Assembly (NCBI GenBank): GCA_016793185.1
Contig: JAEUIK010000146.1
Coordinates: 1 to 5,897, forward strand
Source of the DNA: Planctomycetaceae bacterium
Lineage (GTDB): Bacteria; Planctomycetota; Planctomycetia; Pirellulales; JAEUIK01
Reading direction: 5' to 3'
DNA: 5,897 bases
Every line of letters begins with the position of its first letter. Positions within the stretch are counted from its first letter, which is position 1. Shown here piece by piece: positions 1 through 5,897 of this stretch. Below the pieces are notes generated by a model, which worked only from the letters and a program-made list of their open reading frames with translations, did not search any database and had not been told where the DNA came from. The position numbers and the translations under genes were made by a program.

Positions 1-1458
1 CGCCACCGGGCCAGGCTGCCGGAAGCTCTTGGTTTCTTTACGGGCTTGCAGGTCCCACAACCGCACGGTTCCGTCGTTGCTTCCGGTGATCGCGGTCTTG
101 CTGTCAGGCAGGATCGCCACACCGGTCACCGCTCCACTGTGTCCTTTGAGCGTTCCGGCACCGGCGGTATAGCTATTGCGGACCACGTTCCAGAGCTTGC
201 CGATCTTGTCGCCGCCGCCCGTGACGACCAGGCGCCGATCGGGCGCGACGGCCACCGCCTGGAAGTTCTCGCGATGCACGCTGTAGGCTTTGGCGACCAC
301 CTTCCCCTCGGCCGGATCGAGGATCAGTCCCTTGCCGTCCTGGCTGCCGGCGATGAGACGCTTGCCGTCGTTGCTGACGCCCAGCGTCAGCCCGGCGTCG
401 GTCAAGGCCTCGGTGGAGATCGGCGTGCCCTGTGCGACGTTCCACAACCGCAGAGTCTTGTCGTGGCTCACCGACGCGAGCTTGTCGCCGTTGGGAATGA
501 AGGCCAGCGCCGTGATGGGGCCGGTATGTCCTTCGAACGTGGCGCGCAGCTTCGCATCGGATACTTGCCAGACTTTGATCTTGAGGTCGGCCCCGGCCGT
601 GGCCACCAGTTGACCGTTGGCCGAGATCGCCAGGCAGGACGCGCCGCCGGGATGCGCATCGATCGACTTGGTGGCGGCGAGTGCGGGCCCGGTGGGCTTC
701 TCTTCAGCCTGCGGTTGTGCGGCGGCGGGAAGCAGGTCGATCCAGGCGACGCGCCGTCCGTCCGGCGCGGGGACCGAGATCGCGACGTCGTAGAGCGGCA
801 CCTTGCCGGTGTTGACGAGCGTGAACGTATCTGGGCCCCCCGTGAGCTCCAGCGGCAGCGTCCACTTGACCACCGGATCGTAGGCGACGAACCGTTCGTC
901 GCGCGTCCCGACCTTGAGGTATAGCGTGTCGAGCTTTCGAGCGCGGTTAAACCAATGGTCGTCGGTCACCATGGCGTAGCGCTGGTCGGCCGGCGGTTGC
1001 GCCAGCAGGTCGACATGGTTCCATCTCGTCCGGCGATCGCTGGTCGTACCGCGCGGCCAATGCGAGACGATCCGCCCGCTCGACGAGCGAATCGCGATGT
1101 CGACATCCGCGACTGGATCGCCGTGGAAGGTCATGATGGTGACCGGCGTCAACGGTTCCATCTTTTTGTCGTCGCGACCGGCAGGGCGCGCCGATTCGAC
1201 GACGACCGGCATGGCCGAGGGATAGCGCGTCTCATCGTTGGCCGTATCGAGATTGGGAGAGATTCCCCACACGCTCCATTCGTGCAATTCGAGCTTCTTG
1301 TCCCCCGCGGACTGCGGCGCCGCGGCGGGGGTCGCCGGGGGGGGCTCTTGTGCCCGGCCCCAGGGAGTCGAGCTCAACAGCACGAGCGCGAGAACGCTTT
1401 CGAGCAGGCAACGCCGCTCGGCGAATCGTACGGAGCTACGGCAAGCGGTGGCTGACAC
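1..1458 (-). CDS. Secreted WD40-repeat protein with planctomycete-type N-terminal region (3' end outside window)
   Basis: The open frame runs from GTG at 1458 off the left edge, giving 486 residues so far. The GTG is the only common start after the in-frame TAG upstream, and GGGGGAG sits 7 nt before it. Residues 1-37 look like a signal peptide: Arg at 7, 11, 15 and 16, a hydrophobic core (SVLALVLLSS, 21-30), then a WGRAQE cleavage-like site. Residues 38-52 are a Pro/Ala linker. Residues 55-245 form a region beginning LELHEWSVWGISPN and ending with an Ig-like stretch (FTLVNTGKVPLYDVAIS); I have no named family for it. WD40 blades follow at about 262-299 (KVWQ), 308-342 (GHTGP...LRLWNVA), 347-383 (degenerate), 391-427 (GKLWNVV) and 438-470 (GHSGA...VRLWDL), and a sixth is cut by the edge. 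WD40 propellers are protein-binding scaffolds, so a periplasmic binding role is inferred. It is the last visible gene of the operon, 87 nt after the NPCBM gene. Planctomycete WD40 proteins are often fused to other domains, so the missing C-terminus matters. Confidence 0.9.
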   Translation of the reverse strand, partial: MSATACRSSVRFAERRCLLESVLALVLLSSTPWGRAQEPPPATPAAAPQSAGDKKLELHEWSVWGISPNLDTANDETRYPSAMPVVVESARPAGRDDKKMEPLTPVTIMTFHGDPVADVDIAIRSSSGRIVSHWPRGTTSDRRTRWNHVDLLAQPPADQRYAMVTDDHWFNRARKLDTLYLKVGTRDERFVAYDPVVKWTLPLELTGGPDTFTLVNTGKVPLYDVAISVPAPDGRRVAWIDLLPAAAQPQAEEKPTGPALAATKSIDAHPGGASCLAISANGQLVATAGADLKIKVWQVSDAKLRATFEGHTGPITALAFIPNGDKLASVSHDKTLRLWNVAQGTPISTEALTDAGLTLGVSNDGKRLIAGSQDGKGLILDPAEGKVVAKAYSVHRENFQAVAVAPDRRLVVTGGGDKIGKLWNVVRNSYTAGAGTLKGHSGAVTGVAILPDSKTAITGSNDGTVRLWDLQARKETKSFRQPGPVA

Positions 1459-1545
1459 GGGCGGGCTCCCCCGGGATGACCGGAACTTCGTATGCAGAGA
1501 CCAATGGGCAGGCTAGTTCAAGCGACGACGCCTCGCCAGCAAAAG
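1459..1545. other. 87-nt intergenic gap between the NPCBM and WD40 genes
   Basis: This is the widest gap in the window. I see no hairpin followed by a T tract, so no intrinsic terminator. On the minus strand there is a TTGAAC resembling a -35 element, but no convincing -10 element at 16-18 nt from it, so I do not call a promoter. If the WD40 gene has its own promoter, this gap is the only non-coding place for it. Otherwise it is read through from upstream. Confidence 0.6.
1466..1472 (-). promoter_or_regulatory. Ribosome binding site of the WD40 gene
   Basis: The minus strand reads GGGGGAG 7 nt before the GTG at 1458, a good Shine-Dalgarno match and spacing. It supports the GTG start, since no ATG lies between the upstream in-frame TAG and this codon. 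The GGAG core is in the 4-nt loop of a small perfect hairpin (CGGG-GGAG-CCCG, 1462-1473). That hairpin may be chance in such GC-rich sequence. Confidence 0.65.
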
Positions 1546-3576
1546 TCAGGGAGCGGCCGGCAGCGGCGGCTCGCGAAACAGTTGCGGATTCCCCCAGATG
1601 ACGTCATCGCCGGCATCTTCAAACTCGCCGAAATCGACCTCCAGAACCAGCGTGCCGACGCCAGCCACAGGCAGGTCGAGCACGGCGGCGGGCTCGTCGG
1701 CCCGGAGGTCGGCGTCGGTGAACAACTCACGTCCGTCGCCGAACACGCGGCATGCCACGCGGCCTTGCCGGCCTGCGGCGGGGTCGAATCCCAGTGTCGC
1801 ACGGAACTGGGCGAACGCACCATCAAGAGCGTAGCTCAATACGGTCTTGGAATGCACAGCAAGTCCCTTGGCGAACGTGCTGTCGCCGACGCGGAGCGGG
1901 CCACCCGACAAGCTCCGGTCGCGGCGCAGCTCGCGGACGCGCCCAAAGTAGGGGACTTGCTCGACGCTGGCGGGCTCGAGATCGGACAGGTACACCATCC
2001 GGCCGTTGTGCGCAGTGATTTCGCGCAAGCTGCCGGCGGGAATCTCCCAACGCGCATTCCAACCGGTAAGCAATTCGAACCGATCGCCCGCGATGGCGAC
2101 CCATGTGCCACTCAATCGCTGACCGTCGACGAAGTGGAACCGTTGAAAAGGGGTACGGGCTGCCGCTGGCGCCGGATGCGCTGCAAAGACGATTCCCACC
2201 ACGCGCGACCGATCGATATCGCGGCTTTGCCCTTCGTAGAGCATTGCAAGTTTTCCTTCGCGGAGGGACTGCACGCTCCCCGCGACGGTCGTCAACGCAG
2301 CATCGCGAGCGCGGACCAGCACCTGGTCGGACTCGCCGGGCGACGCGAGCTCGCGCCGCCAACGATCACTGGGCGACTCCGGCGGCGCGGTACTCTCGCC
2401 GGTTGCGCTCGCCGTCGCGGGCGAGGCCGCCGGCGCGCCGGGGGGGCTGGCGGCCGCGGGCTGGGGCGATTCCAGAAACTCAATGCCCGCGAGACGCGCG
2501 AGCGGCACATCGACTTCGGCGCCCCAGGAGGTCTTGAACCGGGCCGATTCGGAATTGAGTTCGGCGAGCGTGCCGACGAGACGGTCGCCCGAATCGAAAT
2601 GCAGAATCGCCGCGTCGCCCGCGGCCGTCGCCGCGGGACTGCCGGCAGCCGCTTCGCGATCGAAGTCGATCAGCAAGAGTTCGTCGAGCGCGATCTGTTG
2701 CGGAGTATCGCCCCCGAGGATTAATGTCGCTGCCTCGATGGTCTGAGGCAGACCGGCGAACGATTGGCCGTGGATGCTCGTGACGGTTGGACCCTTGCCG
2801 CCAAGTTTTTCGGCACGGATCGCGCACTCCAGCAGGCGAACCTTGACGCTCGCGCGCTGGTTGCCGTTGTGCAAGAGAACCTGGATGCCGGCGGCCTCGG
2901 TGGTCGGAAAATCGACGGTCCCGACTTCCCGAAAGCCGGCGCCCGGTTGCTCCTCGACAAGCGTGCGCAGCGTGCCGCCGGTTCGAGCGAGGCGAACGCG
3001 GATTTCCTTACCCAGTCCGGCCGGAATGGATGACTCGGTCATTTGCATTCCGCCCGCGCGTTCGACGATTCGTTCGGTGACCCAATTGCGCTGCTGGGCC
3101 TCGTTCCAGAGTCGATGAACCCGCACCCGAACCACTTCGCCAGCACCGGGGCCGGAGGCCGCGACCCCAAAGGCCACGCCAGCGCCGCGGCCGGGAGGTT
3201 CGTCGCCGATCCCCAGCTGGTCGTACTTGAACGTGACTTCGAAGTCACCGCGCAGGCGGACCGGAAGCGCGAGACTGTACTCTTTGCGTTCGGCAGCTCC
3301 TCCGCGGAGCGCCAGTTTAAGTCCATCGCTTGAGGGCGCGGCCGACCCGTTCTCCGGGCTGGCTACGGTGAAGCGACTGTCGAGTTGAGGAGCGAGGACG
3401 TTGACCGCAAACTCGGCCACGAGCTTCGGCGACGCCGTGGCGGCAGCGGGCGTGGTGCTCGGCGCCTCAGCCGGTGTCGCCGGGACGGCAACCGCGGGGC
3501 CAACGATTTGGAACTGCACTTGCTCGACGGCGGTAGCCGCGAGCGCGCAGGCGACGACGAACGATCCGACCGGCAT
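1546..3576 (-). CDS. Exported multi-domain protein: beta-sandwich-like region, four small-barrel repeats, C-terminal NPCBM domain
   Basis: This is a complete 676-aa gene, ATG at 3576 to TGA at 1546. Residues 1-30 are hydrophobic (GSFVVACALAATAV) and probably form an export signal, though no Lys or Arg precedes the core. Residues 31-50 are an Ala/Pro/Thr linker. Residues 52-257 look like a jelly-roll or LamG-like sandwich (LPVRLRGDFEVTFKYDQL, GAGVAFGV, IQVLLHNGNQ), recalling planctomycete DUF1583-type regions; that match is tentative. Residues 264-310, 322-370, 417-469 and 477-533 are divergent copies of one module of the form G-x-x-hydrophobic-x-G-x-hydrophobic, ending in a bulky hydrophobic-Ile/Val pair. 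Residues 530-668 match NPCBM (glycosyl hydrolase family 98 putative carbohydrate-binding module): KGLAVHSKTVLSYAL, FGDGRELF and GDDVIWGNPQLF are its typical blocks. NPCBM is thought to bind carbohydrate, and no glycosidase catalytic domain is visible, so a binding or adhesive role is inferred. The start is 3 nt after the preceding stop, with only a weak SD (GGAAA, 3584-3588), which suggests translational coupling. Confidence 0.92.
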   Translation of the reverse strand: MPVGSFVVACALAATAVEQVQFQIVGPAVAVPATPAEAPSTTPAAATASPKLVAEFAVNVLAPQLDSRFTVASPENGSAAPSSDGLKLALRGGAAERKEYSLALPVRLRGDFEVTFKYDQLGIGDEPPGRGAGVAFGVAASGPGAGEVVRVRVHRLWNEAQQRNWVTERIVERAGGMQMTESSIPAGLGKEIRVRLARTGGTLRTLVEEQPGAGFREVGTVDFPTTEAAGIQVLLHNGNQRASVKVRLLECAIRAEKLGGKGPTVTSIHGQSFAGLPQTIEAATLILGGDTPQQIALDELLLIDFDREAAAGSPAATAAGDAAILHFDSGDRLVGTLAELNSESARFKTSWGAEVDVPLARLAGIEFLESPQPAAASPPGAPAASPATASATGESTAPPESPSDRWRRELASPGESDQVLVRARDAALTTVAGSVQSLREGKLAMLYEGQSRDIDRSRVVGIVFAAHPAPAAARTPFQRFHFVDGQRLSGTWVAIAGDRFELLTGWNARWEIPAGSLREITAHNGRMVYLSDLEPASVEQVPYFGRVRELRRDRSLSGGPLRVGDSTFAKGLAVHSKTVLSYALDGAFAQFRATLGFDPAAGRQGRVACRVFGDGRELFTDADLRADEPAAVLDLPVAGVGTLVLEVDFGEFEDAGDDVIWGNPQLFREPPLPAAP

Positions 3577-3579
3577 GGG

Positions 3580-4188
3580 CTAGTTTCCGTTGTCGGCCGC
3601 AGCAGGCTCCGCCGGCGCGACAGGTGGTTCGGCCGGCGTCTCCTTGTCGCCAGGGGCAGAAAGGCTCGCAGGAGCCGCCTCGCGGGGATTCTCGGCGGCC
3701 TCTTTTTCCCCGGCCGGCTTCTCTTCGGCGAGTTGCCGGTAATAGCGCTCGAGCACGCGCTGGTAATGGGCGGGGAAGCCCTCGGTCATCGATTGCAGAA
3801 TCCGGTCTCGTTCGTGGGGGGGGAGATCGCCCCACTTCTTGCCGCCATTGCGGGGCGCCCGCAAGTCGCCGATGCCACCCGGGCCCCCTTTGACGACCGA
3901 GTCATTCAGCGGTTTGTTCGGGTTGGCGCCGCTGGCGCCGCGACAATTGGCACATTCCTTTTCGAGTTCGGCGATCAGCTCGTCGAGCTTCGTCTTCACG
4001 GTCTGTTGCTTGGTCTGGGTGGGCTTGCCCGTCGTCTGCCGCGAGAGGTCGCGGACGACGACCGCCATGCGGGTGGCGATCTCATCGAGCGGAGTGGCCT
4101 GAGTCGCCTCTTCCTGAGCACCGGCCGAACCGACAGCCAGAGCCGCTCCCAGTGACGCTATGAGTGCGTACCGCATGGACTTCGTCAT
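3580..4188 (-). CDS. Small exported planctomycete-type protein with CxxC and WGDLPP...FPAHY tail motif
   Basis: This is a complete 202-aa gene, ATG at 4188 to TAG at 3580. A clear signal peptide covers residues 1-24 (MTKSMRYALIASLGAALAVG, then SAGA|QEE, a good AxA-type cleavage site). Residues 32-80 form a predicted helix (LDEIATRMAVVVRDL; TKLDELIAELEKE) that ends in ECANCRG with Cys at 79 and 82. There is no following His, so this is not a haem c site. Residues 100-118 are Gly-rich. Residues 118-156 carry the pattern KKWGDLPPHERDRIL, then EGFPAHYQRVLERYYRQLAEE, a tail I associate with planctomycete hypothetical exported proteins. Residues 157-202 are a disordered Pro/Ala/Glu tail. No function is known to me. 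It lies 21 nt after the coiled-coil gene and 3 nt before the NPCBM gene, which suggests the three products act together. GGGAGAA lies 5 nt before the ATG and supports this start. Confidence 0.92.
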   Translation of the reverse strand: MTKSMRYALIASLGAALAVGSAGAQEEATQATPLDEIATRMAVVVRDLSRQTTGKPTQTKQQTVKTKLDELIAELEKECANCRGASGANPNKPLNDSVVKGGPGGIGDLRAPRNGGKKWGDLPPHERDRILQSMTEGFPAHYQRVLERYYRQLAEEKPAGEKEAAENPREAAPASLSAPGDKETPAEPPVAPAEPAAADNGN

Positions 4189-4193
4189 CGTGG

Positions 4194-4200
4194 TTCTCCC
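4194..4200 (-). promoter_or_regulatory. Ribosome binding site of the small CxxC protein gene
   Basis: The minus strand reads GGGAGAA, with its GGAG core 7 nt before the ATG at 4188. It overlaps a perfect 10-nt palindrome, CTCCCGGGAG at 4196-4205, within the 21-nt gap after the coiled-coil gene. The palindrome is too short, and has no loop or T tract, to be a terminator. It could weakly mask the site in mRNA dimers or alternative folds, but chance is as likely. Confidence 0.65.
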
Positions 4201-4209
4201 GGGAGGGTG

Positions 4210-5897
4210 CTACGGTTGCAGTTCGTCGGCGCGCTCGAGCGAAAGCCGCTCGGTCGCCTCGCGGACTTCGTCCTGATGTTCTTCGATCGCTTCGATCTCT
4301 TGCCGCAGTTTGGCGGCCAGCGCGGCGGCCTCGACGCCGCGTTGCGCATCGACCTGCACGGTATCGTCGTTCACCCGCACCTGCAGGATCCGAATCATCT
4401 TTAACTCGGCGATCAACCGATTGAGCTCGCGTTCGCGCTCTTGCGGGCTCCCCTTCTGGTTGTTCGACTTGGGGGGCTGCGACGAGGGGAGCTGCTTCAT
4501 CGCTTCGAGCAAGGCGTTCAGATCGGACTCGATCTGCTGCTCGGCCGCGACGACCTCGGCGGTTGCTTGTCCCTCGGTGAGGACCGCTTGCACGCCCGTC
4601 ATCGAGCGTTTCACGCTGCGGAGCGCTGCCGGCAAGGCGATGCCGAACTCGGTTTCTTCGACCAGGCTCAGGATCTCGTTGGCAACGTCGACGATGCGCC
4701 CCTCGGCCTTGCCAAGCCCGACAACGGACGCCACGGCCTGCCGCGAGCCTTTCTCGACCTGTGGGACCAGGGTCTGCGTCGCTTCGCGGACGGCGATCTG
4801 CTTTTCCAGCATGATCGTGACGGCCTCGATGACGCGTTTGCGAATCTCGGGCCCCAGCTGCGCGAGCAACTCGTCTGCTTCGCGCCGCAGCTCGTCGCGG
4901 GCCAGTTTGAGCGCGGCCAGCGCCTCGGCCTGGTCGCTGCTGGCGACGTCGGCGGCAAGCTGACCTAAGCTTCCCTCGGCCGACGACATGCTGCCGCCGG
5001 CACGGATCAATTCACCCATGGCGCGGGCTCCGCTCTCACCGAGCTTGCGCACCGACTCGCTGATGCGTTCGGTAAGTTGGCGGTTCCCCTGTTGCTCTTG
5101 TTTGAGTCCGGCGAACCGTTGGGGATCGAGATTCTGTTCCAGCGCGGCGAGTTCGTCAGCGGTTTTTTGGGCTTCCCGCTCTAACGCGGCAAGTGCCGCC
5201 CGCTCGGGGGTGAGCGCCGCGGATAACTTTTCCGCTTCGAGTTGCTCCGCGGCCTGGGTCATTTGCGCTTCGGCGGCGGGCAGTTCCTCGGGCTTCGTAC
5301 CGGCCGCGGCCTGCTCGGCGGCCAGCAGCTTCGTGGCGTCGCGCGTCTCTTGCTGCGCCTGGGCGACGCCGTCCGGTGTCGGCGACGCATTCTCGGCGGA
5401 GCCTGATGCGTTGGGGGTGTCGCCGGGGGCTGCACTGCTCTTCGCGTCCGAGTCGACGGGGCCGGCCAAGCGCTCGGTGTCGGCGAGATGCCCCTGCTGA
5501 CGGCGGATCAACTCCGCCAGTGAAGTCGCCTGTTTGGTCAGACGCTCGCGCGTGCGGGCGTCGGCCGCGGCTTGCGCCGAAAGCTGTTGTTCGCGATCCT
5601 CCTCTTTGATGGCGACTTCGAGCTGCCGGAGGATTTCACGCATCAAGCGCAAGCGCTCGAGCTTCAATTGAAAGTCGAGGTCGTTCGACAACAGCAGCTC
5701 GTGGAGCCGTTCGAGCTTGGCGAGAAGCTGCTTTTCCTCGGTGACCGCCTCGCCCAACTTGAGCCCCTTGAGAAGCTGCTTCGTCTGCTGCATCTGCAAC
5801 AGGATCAGTTCCTCGCGGGCGAACTTCAGTCCCAGCATCAGTCGCGAGGAGTTCTCGGCCTCGAGTTCCTTGATCGTCTCGGCCAGCCGGAACATCC
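4210..5897 (-). CDS. Long coiled-coil, Ala/Glu/Gln-rich protein (5' end outside window)
   Basis: The frame is open from the right edge to TAG at 4210, giving at least 561 residues. The first Met falls at 5895, 2 nt from the edge. I take it as internal, because the following sequence (FRLAETIKELEAENSSRLML) is already mid-helix and no RBS or signal peptide can be seen, so the true start probably lies beyond 5897. Numbering from that Met, residues 1-140 are strongly charged heptad-like helix (KLERLHELLLSNDLDFQLKL; RLRLMREILRQLEVAIKEED). Residues 145-180 are a Ser/Ala/Pro linker, and 181-465 are long Ala/Glu/Gln helices with a short GGSMSSAEGSLGQ break at 300-312. Residues 466-485 form a polar linker (SSQPPKSNNQKG), and 486-558 a final coiled coil. 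No catalytic motif or membrane segment is visible in the part seen. It is the first visible gene of the operon and may be exported like the others. The SMSSAEGSLGQ break loosely recalls DUF4175-type helical proteins. Function unknown; a scaffold or spacer is inferred. Confidence 0.88.
   Translation of the reverse strand, partial: MFRLAETIKELEAENSSRLMLGLKFAREELILLQMQQTKQLLKGLKLGEAVTEEKQLLAKLERLHELLLSNDLDFQLKLERLRLMREILRQLEVAIKEEDREQQLSAQAAADARTRERLTKQATSLAELIRRQQGHLADTERLAGPVDSDAKSSAAPGDTPNASGSAENASPTPDGVAQAQQETRDATKLLAAEQAAAGTKPEELPAAEAQMTQAAEQLEAEKLSAALTPERAALAALEREAQKTADELAALEQNLDPQRFAGLKQEQQGNRQLTERISESVRKLGESGARAMGELIRAGGSMSSAEGSLGQLAADVASSDQAEALAALKLARDELRREADELLAQLGPEIRKRVIEAVTIMLEKQIAVREATQTLVPQVEKGSRQAVASVVGLGKAEGRIVDVANEILSLVEETEFGIALPAALRSVKRSMTGVQAVLTEGQATAEVVAAEQQIESDLNALLEAMKQLPSSQPPKSNNQKGSPQERERELNRLIAELKMIRILQVRVNDDTVQVDAQRGVEAAALAAKLRQEIEAIEEHQDEVREATERLSLERADELQP

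Noticed and set aside
46..924. Open frame of 292 codons on the plus strand, antisense to the WD40 gene
   Set aside because: It shadows the WD40 repeats. Its composition is a complement artefact and no family is recognisable.
1337..1344. Run of eight G (eight C in the coding strand) just after the WD40 signal peptide, and a second at 3816-3823 in the CxxC gene, as possible phase-variation tracts
   Set aside because: One or two such runs are expected by chance in about 6 kb at this GC content. They encode ordinary Pro codons, and both frames are intact.
1518..1523. TTGAAC on the minus strand as a -35 box for the WD40 gene
   Set aside because: No acceptable -10 hexamer lies at the normal distance, so a promoter cannot be supported.
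1492..2724. Open frame of 410 codons on the plus strand, antisense to the NPCBM gene
   Set aside because: The translation is Arg/Gly/Ala-rich without domain signal, and it lies over a minus-strand gene with clear NPCBM motifs. Long antisense frames are expected at this GC content.
3547..3549. Cys10 of the NPCBM protein (VVAC) as a lipoprotein lipobox
   Set aside because: The Cys is too close to the N-terminus, no basic residues precede it, and the hydrophobic stretch continues after it.
3943..3954. CxxC of the small exported protein as a cytochrome c haem site
   Set aside because: The residue after the second Cys is Arg, not His, so the CxxCH motif is absent.
3385..4155. Open frame of 256 codons on the plus strand
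   Set aside because: It spans the junction of two minus-strand genes and is Arg/Gly-rich, with no signal or motif; a shadow.
4310..5500. Ser/Ala/Arg-rich plus-strand frames over the coiled-coil gene
   Set aside because: Their low-complexity composition is what the antisense of Ala/Glu/Gln/Leu codons produces.

Overview
The window looks like chromosome of a GC-rich planctomycete, probably of the Pirellulales type. This rests on protein content, not on a marker gene. It carries an NPCBM domain fused to small repeated beta modules, a secreted WD40 protein, a small secreted protein with a WGDLPP...FPAHY...YY tail, and a long Ala/Glu/Gln-rich coiled-coil protein. All of these are typical of planctomycete envelope genes of unknown function. 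No RNA gene, mobile element, CRISPR array, phage gene or integration site was seen.

All coding is on the minus strand, so the genes read from right to left. (1) 5897-4210: a long coiled-coil protein whose 5' end lies outside the window. (2) 4188-3580: a 202-aa exported protein with an isolated CxxC. (3) 3576-1546: a 676-aa probably exported protein with an N-terminal beta-sandwich-like region, about four divergent small-barrel repeats and a C-terminal NPCBM domain. (4) 1458-1: an exported protein with a planctomycete-type N-terminal region followed by WD40 blades, running off the left edge. The gaps are 21, 3 and 87 nt. All four genes lie in the same reading frame of the minus strand, and no terminator hairpin with a T tract separates them. 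They are most simply one operon transcribed from a promoter to the right of the window.

Three of the products look exported, and the coiled-coil protein may be too, with its signal lying outside the window. None has a recognisable catalytic site. The domains are of binding or scaffolding type: coiled coil, carbohydrate-binding-like NPCBM, small barrels and a beta-propeller. My inference is a structural or binding assembly of the planctomycete cell envelope or periplasm, not a metabolic pathway. The substrate and role are unknown.

The most notable points are the uncharacterised four-gene cassette, the single in-frame TAG (TAG-CCC-ATG) that alone separates genes 2 and 3, and the internal repeat architecture of the NPCBM protein. 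Several long plus-strand open frames (up to 410 codons) are antisense shadows of these genes.
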